NCBI GenBank assembly: GCA_916610825.1
Contig: OU744453.1
Location: forward strand, 13,039,826-13,103,825
Source of the DNA: Haliclystus octoradiatus
Taxonomy: Eukaryota; Cnidaria; Staurozoa; Stauromedusae; Haliclystidae
DNA length: 64,000 nucleotides
Direction: 5' to 3'
Position 1 is the first letter of the stretch; each line of letters begins with the position of its first letter. Below are positions 25,101-31,381 of the stretch, piece by piece. A program made the translations under genes and the position numbers. Below the pieces are notes generated by a model that searched no databases, was not told the origin of the DNA, and saw only the letters and a program-made list of their open reading frames with translations.

Positions 25101-28100
25101 ACCATGAAGCTCACATCCAGCATTTTCTCAAAATGACTAGAAGGTTTTGACCGTGAATCATGAAGTATCAATTGGATATTTGAAAGGTTTACAATAGAAT
25201 TTAATTAAACAAGGAATAGGTAATTGTTCATAATATTTTTATGAACACTTTTATGTGATTTTCAAGTTTCCCAGAGAAGCCTGCCGTTTTAGTTCTGTGG
25301 CGCTCGGTCTATTATGGTAGCACTGAAGCTTTTAAATATTGCATAGACTGTTCTGAAGATCACTAGAATGTGTATAAGAAAATTATCCCCTACAGAGAAC
25401 AGTTAAGGATTTCTTGAACAGTTTATGGCCTCAATTTTGATTAACTGTTTATAAACTGTTCATGAACCCTCGACTGTTTTTTTGCAGGGGAGATGATAGA
25501 ATGTAATTCCTAAGTGAAAGTAGCCACAGTAGCATAGAGTCAAGTTTACAAAGAAGGTGAGTTAGGCCTACTCGTCATTGGGAGTTATCTGTCTCTGTCC
25601 ATTGTTTATTGTAATGTGTGTTTTGTTTACAAGGAAAGTTAACAGGCCTCACACCAATATAGTGCAACTCAAATACGTGTTTTGAACTGAGTTTGAAGAA
25701 CATTTCTGCGCAAATAATCCAACCTTGAATATTGGAATAGTTCAAATCTAAACACAGCTAGGCCAATATCAATACATATTGTTGACGATGTTATTGGTAT
25801 CTGCCCGAGAAGCTGCTTTTTGATTTGAATTATTCAATAATTAAAGATGTTAATTATAGTTTAGTTGGATTCTTTCTGCAAAGGTTCTAAGGTAATATTA
25901 TGACCTTTGTAAGACTCTTGAAAACCAAAACTTTAGTTGCTCTATCTTACTTCTCATTATAATATCTTTGCTGACACTAGTATCTTTTTCTTCATGAATG
26001 TTACTAATACCTTGGCAGACCAGGTTACCCTGGAAGCTACAGAAATTTTCAGCATTGTAAATAGATAGGCCTATTGGCAAGTGTAAGCGACTCAAGTTTT
26101 ATATCGTTTTAAACATTTCGGTTTCAAAACCCATTATTCTCCACATCCAGTCATCCACATATATAAAACTATGAAAGAAGTGACTGCATTTGGGGACTTG
26201 TTGATTTCTAAACAATTAAAAAAAATCCTTGGCTAGGTCAGGTTTGCAAGGTAACCATTTGTTCTACATAATTTGTTTTCTAGGTAAAGCAACAAAATTA
26301 TATAATTATTAATTAATTTATTATAATATATAATAATATATTATTATTAAAAAATTTATGAAAAATCAGCAATATTGTGCATTTATTCTATACTGTATAT
26401 GCTTACAGAACATTTGTAATCTCTTGCAAATAGCTCTACACATTTGTCTTGAATGAAATTTGCCTAAAATAAAATAAGAGGAAAAGACATTGAATCCAAA
26501 CATAGAGATCTTAATGTGCAGCTGAGTAACTTCAGACAATATTAGCATTGTGAAAAACTGTAGCCTACAGTATCATCATATTTGTATTTAAGCAAGGTCC
26601 TACAAAAGCTGTGATCCTGTAAAAGGGGGATAATCTCAAATGGCAGAGCAACCGAATTTCAGATCAGATCATATCTGATTGACCGTGGTTCAAATCCCCC
26701 TTTGACTTCATCTAAAACATCAAATGAGTACCATCTAAGGATGACGGATGGAATGGTCTAGAGGGAAATTGCATTGTGAGTAGCTGTGGCGCATTGGCAA
26801 TCTAGGCCTATCTGCAATGACATCTGTTGAAATTGATAAGCGCAGAAGCAACAAAATTTTAGAAGAAAACGTTGAAATGTTTGTAGGATTCTAGAATTAT
26901 GCCAACCTTTTGTCAGTCTCAGTGACTGTATAAATATGAGATAAATAACAAACTATGTTGATCAAAATCTGATTTTGTAATTTGTCTCACATAAACAATT
27001 GAGTCTGAATCAAAAGGAGTGACTAAATATGGAATGTTGATATGGTAGGCTTACTTGTTTGCTATATTTTGGAATTTTTAAACTACTATCACGAAAACTG
27101 CAACATGTGCAGTACGCAGTAGTGCATGACTTGCTACATGTACTTGCGAATATAATCCCGTTTTATCAATGATATAAGAATTTCATTAGCTGCTTGTCTG
27201 TCAAACAATTGAGTTCAAGATAGTATTACTTGTTTTGAAATTTCTTTATGGCTAGCTCTTTGCTAATCTTTGTAATATTCTTATGGGGTTGGCATGGAGG
27301 AGACAGAAAACACGTTGTTAACCTCACGTTAATAAATATAATCCTCCTTCTGCGACAGTCAACAAGTAAGAGAGAAAAACAACAGGCATGCAAAATACAT
27401 ATCACAGTTACTATTCACATGACAATACGACGCACCAATCACAATAGCCTACATCACTAATTATCACATGACAATCTACACATTAGAGAACAATACAATC
27501 ATGTGAACAACATTCACCCTACCACATATCACATGACATCATACATTCAACCCATCCTAAACACAACACTTCACACAGATATATAACTGAGACCAGGAAG
27601 ATGTGTTACTATAAACAATATCATAACTAAATCCTACACACGCCCCTGATCTCAAGATCACAGACTACATAATTATATCAATACATCACAACACAATAAG
27701 CAGATAACTTACAATAACAAGATATCAACACATAATACACAAAAATTATCTCAACACATCATACATCACATTCCACCAAGCAAAAAATTATCTAAACAAT
27801 AAAACTATGATTTACTAACTGTAAGCGCAATACAATTTATTCTCTCTAATAATCCATATAGTTCCAACTTCCAAAATCTTCTTCTTTATATTTCAGCTAC
27901 TAAGTTCTTTAATCAAACAACCAATATCACGTCAAACAAATTTAACACAATATAAAACACACAAATTTTACAAAAAAAACAGTTAGTTGATACTGACAAT
28001 TGACTTGAATACATTTTTGACTGGCTCTGCCTGCCTCATCTCGTGCAGCGGCACTTCACCAGTAACAAAACCCCAAAACATACAGGTCCCTTGTGGGCAC

Positions 28101-30843
28101 TCATGGCCAGCTTCATGCGTATTAATGTACCTAGCTGCACAAGCCTTTTGGGACAGAAATCAGCCAGCAAACTATCATGAATCAAAGTCAACATCAACAA
28201 AACATACAAAATACTTAAACACAATTAAACAATGGTTAACTTAAAAATGGTCTCAATTGTGCAAATACTGCGTTTAAAAGCAACCATGATGCTCTACTTT
28301 ATCTTTGCCATGAACCAGAATGTCGTCAATGTACATTTTTCAGCCATCTAATTCAGTCAGATGATCACTCATTATCCTTTGAAAAATCTCCAGAGCTGAT
28401 GAAATACCGAACGGTAACCGTAAGTAGCAATAATTTCCAACATGGGTATAATTGGGTAGCTATAGTTGTCAATTTACTTGATGTTTCATCTAACACAATC
28501 TGATTGAAACCGGACTCCAAGTCAAGTGTAGAAAATTCCGCAGTAGGTATAACATATCTTTCTCATTTTGCATTGTTGTTTAACCGACAAAAATCGCCAC
28601 AAATATGTGGTTACCGTTCTTTTGCCATGCTATTACTATTGGAGAAAGCCATTCTTTAGGACCCTTAACACGTTTTAAAATGTTTTCTTAACAACCTTAT
28701 CAATCTATTCGGCAACAGGATCATGTAACCGGAAAACCAATTTTCTATCCCCTTGAATTACAGACATAGGATTTGGTCCCGTTCTAATTGAGGCGGAGCC
28801 AATCTTATCCAATGTCTCTTTGCCTAAAGCACTAACTTTGACATAAAAAGTCTTTTGGCAAGGATAAAGGTTCCCCGTCCAACTCTAAGTAATTGGAATA
28901 ACATAGCAAAGCATATTTCAAACATTTGATACATTTCGCTTTAATCGCAACTGTTTGTGAAGTGGCTGAAGAAGATCTTTTTAATGTACCTTCACCAGTT
29001 ACTCTAAGTTTTGTAAAATTGTTCCATGGTCGTAGCCTACACATCTTGGTTTTAAATGAACAAAATTTTTAGCTGCGTTCAAACTCTTCAGGTAGCATTG
29101 TTGTTGTTGCTCCTGGGTCAAAAAGACATTGCAGAGACCGAACCGATGACCACAAAGTTACGTAAGCTCGTTTGCTACGTACATTATCAGTTAATGCGAA
29201 AGATTCGTCATTGTCATCTGACAAATAATCATCATCAATTATAGCTGCTGCTTCTAGTTTTCTTAAATATATTATGTTTGTTAGGATTTTATCATCTTTC
29301 TTAGTAGCTTTACACTTGACTTGAAAATGATTTTTACCATTACAATTACTGCAAGCTTTGCTATAAGCTCGGCAGTTCTCGGCAGTTGCAATCGCGTGAC
29401 TGCGACCACAGTATTTGCAGTCACTTATTTGTTTATTTTCTACCGCGGCGACAGTTACTTCAGGATTTCGTATCATAACGGTTTCTAATGTCTATATCAA
29501 ATACACAAATTCATTTATGGTCAAACTGTTGACATTTTGTTGTAATACCAAACATCTCGCCTCCTTGTTTTTAATTCCATGAATTAAAAGGTCATGAAAT
29601 AACAATTCCCCAGTTAAATTTGTATCTGTATACCCAGTTTCATTGAATACTGATCTTACACATCATTGTAAATATTCAGTTATAGTCTGGTTAGGACCTT
29701 GTTTTAAGTCAAGCGATTTACATCTATACTGTAGATTACAGCGTTGCGGTTTTAATAATGTTTCCACACTTGCTAATACATTTTCAACTATTTCACTATA
29801 TTCATTCGTAAACTTGGGCCTACAATTTTTTTTCGCAAATTGTCTGAATTCTTCTCCATCAATGTTATATAATATTGCTAATCAGATCTTATATCCAAAT
29901 CTGAAGCCAACATGTAATTTTTAAAACTTGACTTTCAACGCGTAAATTTGTCAAATTCTGCAGGCAATCTCAAACAAAAAGAAAACAAACCCTTTTGTAT
30001 AACTCGATCATAACCAGTAGGCCTACCACTTGTGCCTGGCATTGAAGGTTGTTTCGATCTTTGCGTTTTATCATCTTCACTCATTGCAAATAATATTAAA
30101 AAAAAATCGCTATCAAATAATTATACACTACTGGAATTGTATCCTATCAACTGCACCAGTGTAGTGCCCCGCTAACCAATATCACTATATGGTAATATAA
30201 CGTGAACTCAGTAGTATCTGATGGTGGATGGAATGGTCTAGATTGAATTGTATTGTGAGTAGCTGCGGAGCATTGTTGCGCATTGACAATCAAGACCTAT
30301 CTGCCATGACATCTGTTGAACTTGATCTGCAGTGTCGTGGCTGAGATCAATAAGGAGAGTTTGAAATCATTGCTCCCAATAAAAAAGTCTCTACTCTAGA
30401 AACAGAGGAGTGGTATGGGTGCCTTCGGTAGGGCGACACCGTCTACGTTACCTGCACAAGCAGCAGTATCAAATGTAGGGCTGTAGCTGCAGGCTACAAT
30501 TTAGATCGTTTAAAGTTTAAATTACATCTCTAGGCCTAAGCAATTGCGACAATGTTTAAAATATCAATTATTTGATAATTTATTTGATTATCGGAATTGT
30601 TTATATTATTATCTACCTGTCGGCAACTGGCAAAGTTGAGGTGAACGATTGACACAGATTAAAAGGTCAGGTGCCTAAAGACACCAAGAAACTCAAACAA
30701 CAGGTTCAATTACTTTTAGATGGACACTAGATATGAGCATTCACCTCTGCATCAACATCAGTTGCTTTAAATGTCTTTCTTGAGAAATAATTCAGTAATT
30801 CAGTTAATCTTTCTCTCCCAATGTCACCAAATCGTGAGTCCAT
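5182..30843 (-). CDS. MTMR14: Myotubularin-related protein 14 (Jumpy), complete 21-exon gene
   Basis: Joining 21 minus-strand exons with canonical GT-AG borders and matching phases gives a 1824-nt frame encoding 607 residues (human is about 650). The family removes the 3-phosphate from PI3P and PI(3,5)P2 and acts in autophagy and calcium handling; that role is known for the family and inferred here. The active-site loop HCISGWDR is in exon 12, with Cys311 and Arg317 forming the CX5R motif. Strong family blocks are ARCRSRFVVPVILF (exon 4), ICRSATLS...YGRSGY (exon 5), MVERKKVKFGM (exon 7), ITSSEKVDK (exon 8), FISLIRLSLWA (exon 12), FFFCFNFLKHI (exon 15) and the C-terminal EAVRSLFLNSYACSVG (exon 21). 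Residues 390-550 are Ser/Thr-rich and poorly conserved, as in orthologues. The gene is head-to-head with GEMIN2. No frameshift or stop was found, so it looks functional. Confidence 0.95.
5521..5617. mobile_element. Pogo-like MITE with TA duplication
   Basis: A 97-bp element whose ends, CAATGTCACCCGCTTATGTG and (reversed) CAGTGTAACCCGCTTAAGTG, are inverted repeats. It is flanked by TA on both sides (5519-5520, 5618-5619). Typical of short Tc1/mariner/pogo derivatives. Lies in the last MTMR14 intron. Confidence 0.8.
6169..6264 (-). CDS. MTMR14: MTMR14 exon 20 (residues 520-552)
   Basis: tgtag|TTGGCA...AGTCT|gtaagt, 96 nt. It encodes WQIISDAGSPRG and a Ser-rich tail, corresponding to the conserved SWQM motif near the C-terminus. 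Confidence 0.9.
6702..6721 (-). CDS. MTMR14: MTMR14 exon 19, 20-nt microexon (residues 514-520)
   Basis: ttcag|CGATCT...GGAAG|gtgagt. Only 20 nt, encoding RSSFCGS. It joins exon 18 (phase 0) to exon 20 (phase 2) to give FCGSWQIIS, equivalent to the conserved YGSWQMV motif. The frame cannot be closed without it. Confidence 0.85.
6838..7028. mobile_element. 191-bp near-perfect palindrome (foldback element)
   Basis: Arms of about 85 bp around a loop of roughly 15 bases near 6928-6942. TACATAAGGATGGTGA at the left matches the reverse complement of TCACCATACTTATGTA at the right, and AAAGAAAACACATTCTTAAT recurs inverted. No coding capacity. Confidence 0.85.
7106..7167. repeat. (TA)n microsatellite
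   Basis: About 60 bases of uninterrupted TA dinucleotides after a short TTA run. It creates a spurious Tyr-Ile ORF on the minus strand. Confidence 0.95.
7643..7769 (-). CDS. MTMR14: MTMR14 exon 18 (residues 471-513)
   Basis: ttcag|TAGTTC...GAACAG|gtaaac, 127 nt. Pro/Ser/Thr-rich disordered segment (SSWSSSMRSLRHTANSPP...). Supported by phase and long open frame rather than by conservation. Confidence 0.82.
8331..8490 (-). CDS. MTMR14: MTMR14 exon 17 (residues 418-471)
   Basis: tgtag|ATGACC...AACACA|gtatgt, 160 nt. It encodes the RRLGSCTSLNS...DDSSLSSNGSFTSL region, Ser-rich and probably disordered, as in the variable C-terminal half of orthologues. Confidence 0.85.
8573..8764. mobile_element. 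Pogo-like MITE, degraded left end
   Basis: The right end ACGGGGTTTCACTG plus TA matches the family terminus. The body repeats GTGATATTA/GATAACC words typical of the family. The left boundary is approximate. Confidence 0.5.
9344..9510. mobile_element. TGTCCGACAAAAG-family MITE, copy 1
   Basis: Begins GTCCGGCAAAAGGTTCAGCC and ends AATTTTGTCGGCC, an inverted-repeat pair. The centre has CATTTCAACATTTTCTTCTG and GATGTTTGACCAA, shared with other copies in the window. Confidence 0.7.
9541..9617 (-). CDS. MTMR14: MTMR14 exon 16 (residues 392-418)
   Basis: ttcag|ATCTAG...TTTTAG|gtaaat, 77 nt. It is the only exon between 15 and 17 that restores the frame (phase 2 in, phase 1 out). It encodes a weakly conserved Ser/Leu-rich stretch after the catalytic domain. 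Confidence 0.8.
9901..10286. mobile_element. 386-bp foldback element with ~160-bp inverted arms
   Basis: The left arm 9901-10064 and right arm 10127-10286 are inverted copies. For example, CAAATCTACGATCTGTG matches the reverse of CACAGATTGTAGATTTG, and TATGCACCGGA faces TCCGGTGCACA. The central spacer is about 62 bp. Arm divergence is moderate, so the element is not very recent. Confidence 0.85.
10695..10762 (-). CDS. MTMR14: MTMR14 exon 15 (residues 370-392)
   Basis: tatag|GTTTTC...CACACG|gtaaga, 68 nt. It encodes VFFFCFNFLKHIVSDDFS, nearly the family consensus. Confidence 0.95.
11507..11543 (-). CDS. MTMR14: MTMR14 exon 14 (residues 357-369)
   Basis: tttag|CCATGA...GAAGAG|gtattt, a short 37-nt exon. 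It encodes HDLEDRLTKGEE, matching HMLVDRLSKGEE. Confidence 0.92.
12636..12712 (-). CDS. MTMR14: MTMR14 exon 13 (residues 332-357)
   Basis: attag|GATGGT...TTTTTGG|gtaaga, 77 nt. It encodes DGRIHQSLSPSEILYLTIG and YDWLLFG, matching DGLIHTSLKPTEILYLTVA...YDWFLFG. Confidence 0.94.
12961..13138 (+). mobile_element. tRNA-derived SINE, copy 1
   Basis: Head GGGATAGCTTCAGATGACAG, B-box-like CAGTTCAAATC near 13010-13020, and tail ATCTGTTGAAATTGATAT. Same family as 26626-26838. Lies in MTMR14 intron 12, antisense to the gene. Confidence 0.6.
13148..13356. mobile_element. CCCCTG/GTTCATGAAC element, copy 1
   Basis: Starts CCCCTGTTAAAAAA and ends TTTTTTTTCACAGGGG (inverted ends). The interior is almost wholly spaced TTCATGAAC and related half-words. 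Immediately follows the SINE. Confidence 0.8.
13628..13713 (-). CDS. MTMR14: MTMR14 exon 12, catalytic loop (residues 303-331)
   Basis: cctag|GTGATG...GGGCT|gtaagt, 86 nt. It encodes GVLIHCISGWDRTPLFISL followed by IRLSLWA. HC-ISGWD-R is the CX5R phosphatase signature (Cys311 nucleophile, Arg317 phosphate binding), so the enzyme is predicted to be active. Confidence 0.97.
13937..14000 (-). CDS. MTMR14: MTMR14 exon 11 (residues 282-303)
   Basis: ttcag|AATTGG...GATG|gtaagt, 64 nt. It encodes NWDLVTLTQNYILFVLKLL, the helix leading into the active-site loop. Confidence 0.92.
14632..14751. mobile_element. 120-bp hairpin MITE
   Basis: The arms AATAGTTCATACTTTC...CTATGCTCTGATAGCACCA and the reverse TGGTGCTATTAGAGCATAG...GAAAGTATGAACTATT pair over about 50 bp. 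The loop is near GAAGGCGAAAATTA. Confidence 0.85.
16321..16395 (-). CDS. MTMR14: MTMR14 exon 10 (residues 257-281)
   Basis: tttag|ACGTTT...TATAAG|gtaata, 75 nt, phase 0 to 0. It encodes FVDANLNIPANM and SDIDWKLYK, the counterpart of the YVDAPLSIPD...NIDWSQYQ segment. Confidence 0.92.
17379..17449 (-). CDS. MTMR14: MTMR14 exon 9 (residues 233-256)
   Basis: gttag|GTTGTG...AGCCAG|gtaata, 71 nt. It encodes CEFFRDYKNN...GIYFDWSQ, matching CEFFKEYKDR...LIFNWKQ. Confidence 0.93.
17521..17722 (+). repeat. Inverted repeat arm A in MTMR14 intron 8
   Basis: This ~200-bp sequence is present in opposite orientation at 19645-19846: CGTCCTGTCAACGATGGAGA here and GTCGTTGACAGGACG there, and CACAAATTGTAATAATTCTG here against AGCATTATTACAATTTGT there. 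The two arms bracket exons 8 and 7. Confidence 0.8.
18032..18178. mobile_element. CCCCTG/GTTCATGAAC element, copy 2 (left end lost)
   Basis: Dense TTCATGAAC words, ending GAACTGTTTCATAGGGG. No matching left terminus, so it is truncated. Confidence 0.7.
18286..18359 (-). CDS. MTMR14: MTMR14 exon 8 (residues 208-233)
   Basis: aatag|CATAAC...CATATCCTG|gtatgt, 74 nt. It encodes ITSSEKVDKEKRYAEF and SSVPYPG, matching VTSSEKVDKAQRYADF...SIPYPG. Confidence 0.94.
18980..19146. mobile_element. TGTCCGACAAAAG-family MITE, copy 2
   Basis: Starts CTGATAAAAGTAGG, carries AATCCTAGATTCCAGAAG and CAGAAAACAATGTTGCAA, and ends CCTTTTGTCGCA. Degraded termini. Confidence 0.65.
19379..19495 (-). CDS. MTMR14: MTMR14 exon 7 (residues 169-208)
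   Basis: cttag|TGAGTG...ATGAA|gtaaga, 117 nt. It encodes LFNRIRGRDVSLLRKLAV and MVERKKVKFGM, matching the family phosphatase-domain region. Confidence 0.94.
19645..19846 (-). repeat. Inverted repeat arm B in MTMR14 intron 6
   Basis: Reverse-complement partner of 17521-17722, diverged by scattered substitutions and small indels. Probably two independent insertions of one MITE family in opposite orientation. Confidence 0.8.
19908..20076. mobile_element. TGTCCGACAAAAG-family MITE, copy 3
   Basis: Starts TTCCGGCAATAGTGGGAATC and ends GAACCTTTTGTCGGACA. The two ends are inverted repeats and the interior matches the other copies. Confidence 0.75.
20228..20402 (-). mobile_element. Pogo-like MITE abutting the MTMR14 exon 6 donor
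   Basis: Related to 24808-24985 (TATAGTGGTCA, AGAGGGGCCACTTG). The right end is ACAGATCTCACTG followed by TA at 20403-20404. That TA is the last position of the exon 6 splice donor (minus strand gttagt, 20404-20409). Confidence 0.7.
20410..20491 (-). CDS. MTMR14: MTMR14 exon 6 (residues 142-169)
   Basis: tctag|GCAAAA...GAAAA|gttagt, 82 nt. This is the acidic linker (DEEKETDENNESE), equivalent to the variable acidic stretch of orthologues. The donor is the less usual gttagt, and its sixth base is the TA duplication of a pogo-like MITE ending at 20402. Confidence 0.88.
20953..21028 (-). CDS. MTMR14: MTMR14 exon 5 (residues 117-142)
   Basis: cttag|AATATT...TCTCAG|gtaaat, 76 nt. It encodes NICRSATLS and IYGRSGYDFFFSG, matching ICRSATLAG...YGRSGYNYLFSGG of vertebrates. 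Confidence 0.94.
22224..22558. mobile_element. Pogo-like MITE inserted inside the LINE
   Basis: The ends CAGTGAAACATGT and (reversed) CAGTCAAACCTGT are inverted repeats with TA flanks at 22222-22223 and 22559-22560. It splits the LINE RT frame between NKLANAT and SLSLWFEKN. It is itself interrupted by the element at 22239-22390. Confidence 0.85.
22239..22390. mobile_element. 152-bp MITE nested in the pogo-like MITE
   Basis: Terminal inverted repeats CAGACATGAGAATT at both ends (left reads ...GAATTGGAA, right reversed ...GAATTTTCAG). A perfect 6-bp target duplication ATGTAT lies at 22233-22238 and 22391-22396. Confidence 0.88.
23940..24045 (-). CDS. MTMR14: MTMR14 exon 4 (residues 81-116)
   Basis: tgtag|TGATG...GGAAAG|gtatca, 106 nt. 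It carries RAARCRSRFVVPVILFDGK, one of the most conserved blocks of the family. Confidence 0.94.
24292..24433. mobile_element. TGTCCGACAAAAG-family MITE, degraded copy
   Basis: Shares CAGTCCTAGATCCCCGAAGG, TTCTGAAGAAAAAGTTGAAA and a terminal TTTGACAGACAC with the family; the ends have decayed. Confidence 0.55.
24570..24655 (-). CDS. MTMR14: MTMR14 exon 3 (residues 53-81)
   Basis: gcag|ATAATT...GATAGA|gtaagt, 86 nt. It encodes NKDGVLCSHYPSKIV, the equivalent of the conserved NGD-C-HYPRHIV block. Confidence 0.92.
24712..25311. mobile_element. 600-bp foldback element hosting a MITE
   Basis: The left arm 24712-24803 and right arm 25220-25311 are inverted copies of about 92 bp: ACCGAGCGCCACA faces TGTGGCGCTCGGT, and AAATCACATAAAAGTGTTCA faces its reverse complement. 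The loop contains the pogo-like MITE at 24808-24985, which abuts the left arm. MTMR14 intron 2. Confidence 0.85.
24808..24985. mobile_element. Pogo-like MITE, best-preserved copy
   Basis: 178 bp. The ends CAGTGAAACCTGT and (reversed) CAGTCAAACCTGT are flanked by TA on each side (24806-24807, 24986-24987). The interior has GACCACTATAGACAGGTGGC and its inverted relatives. Reference copy for the family in this window. Confidence 0.9.
25387..25490. mobile_element. CCCCTG/GTTCATGAAC element, copy 3
   Basis: Starts CCCCTACAGAGAACAGTT and ends ACTGTTTTTTTGCAGGGG. Short version with few internal palindromes. Confidence 0.75.
26407..26463 (-). CDS. MTMR14: MTMR14 exon 2 (residues 34-52)
   Basis: tttag|GCA...TCT|gtaagc, 57 nt, phase 0 to 0. 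It encodes DKCVELFARDYKCS, matching the conserved CLELFGRDY region. Confidence 0.9.
26626..26838 (+). mobile_element. tRNA-derived SINE, copy 2 (best preserved)
   Basis: Head GGGGATAATCTCAAATGGCAG, then a B box GGTTCAAATCC at 26687-26697, a non-tRNA body GGATGGAATGGTCTAGAGG, and the end TGACATCTGTTGAAATTGAT. Polymerase III type SINE. A degraded TGTCCGACAAAAG-family fragment follows to about 26935. Confidence 0.75.
27250..28260 (-). other. CA-rich block, unassigned transposon sequence
   Basis: About 27400-27980 is rich in CACATGACA, ACAATCAC and ACATCA words, unlike its surroundings. About 27990-28230 has an open minus-strand frame without a recognised domain. It lies directly downstream (in minus sense) of the gypsy RT and may include its remaining 3' part, but no LTR ends were found. 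Confidence 0.35.
28270..30083 (-). pseudogene. Ty3/gypsy retrotransposon A: gag, protease and partial RT
   Basis: A gag ATG at 30083 starts MSEDDKTQRSKQPSMPGTSG. Downstream gag blocks read LKQGPNQTITEYLQ and NLTGELLFHDLLIHGIKN. Zinc knuckles (CKYCGRSH...CSNCNGKNHFQVKC) lie at about 29330-29420. A protease-like LFDPGATTTMLPEEF follows near 29090, with Pro where Thr/Ser is usual after the catalytic Asp. RT remnants TLDLESGFNQIVLDETSSK and a degenerate IDDILVHGKDK lie at 28280-28560. Stops and frameshifts throughout; RNase H and integrase are missing. Inside MTMR14 intron 1, same strand as the gene. Confidence 0.88.
30142..30205 (-). repeat. Truncated 5' LTR end and primer-binding site of gypsy A
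   Basis: On the minus strand GGGGCACTACA ends an LTR at 30160. It is followed by a candidate primer-binding site starting TGGTGCAGTTGATAGG, 60-75 bases before the gag ATG. Only about 45 bp of LTR survive before a SINE fragment. Confidence 0.5.
30212..30340 (+). mobile_element. SINE fragment (5' truncated), copy 3
   Basis: Shares GGATGGAATGGTCTAGA, GTGAGTAGCTG and TGACATCTGTTGAA with 26626-26838. The tRNA-like head is missing. Confidence 0.65.
30745..30843 (-). CDS. MTMR14: MTMR14 exon 1 (residues 1-33)
   Basis: Begins at an ATG and ends at GCAGAG|gtgaat in phase 0. It encodes ...ELLNYFSRKTFKA, resembling the N-terminal ELL-FSR segment of vertebrate MTMR14. The 5'UTR extent is unknown. Confidence 0.85.
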
Positions 30844-31256
30844 TCTCGTGGTTGCTGGATAGCTTTGTCCGTTACTGCAACAGCAAGCCCACATTATAGC
30901 GATAAATTAAATTGCATTGCAATAAAGAAACCACAACAAATATTTCCAGTTTATATCATCCATTATTGTGGTATATTTCTGTTTATGTGACAGTACATTT
31001 TAAATGCTACAATTAGCAAAAATTACTTTTTAATTACCAATGTTTTGGTTTTGCCCTTCTCCACTGGTGAACCATGAAATGTTACAAAGCAGTGAACGTC
31101 GTGTCCTCGTTCCTGTGCTGGATGCGAGATGCTGCAGCCTCTATTTGATATGAATGCACGAGGTTACATTTTGTAGAAATTCTAAATCATGCTGCAGAGC
31201 AAGTTGATTTATGTGAAAAATAGTCTATATTAGTAAGTTTTTGATATTGCCAAATA
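30844..31256. promoter_or_regulatory. Head-to-head interval, probable MTMR14/GEMIN2 bidirectional promoter
   Basis: 413 bp separate the two start codons on opposite strands, so both 5'UTRs and any core promoters must overlap or adjoin here unless further upstream exons exist. No canonical TATA box is evident. The half nearer GEMIN2 is locally less AT-rich (31080-31140), with GAACGTCGTGTCCTCG. Inferred from geometry only. Confidence 0.5.
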
Positions 31257-31381
31257 ATGGATCCACTTTGGGGATTGTACGATATCAACGGTAGAGTGAT
31301 TGAGCTTGGCAACTTGGGCGATGAAGATGTCGATATTGAAAATCAAGCAACATCTGCATTTCAGTACCTAAGACAAGTCAG
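31257..31381 (+). CDS. GEMIN2: GEMIN2 exon 1 (residues 1-42)
   Basis: ATG GATCCACTTTGG... to GTCAG|gtaagt, 125 nt. The N-terminus is acidic (LGNLGDEDVDIEN), then FQYLRQVR, equivalent to the EYLRRVQ motif. Shorter N-terminus than in vertebrates. Confidence 0.88.
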
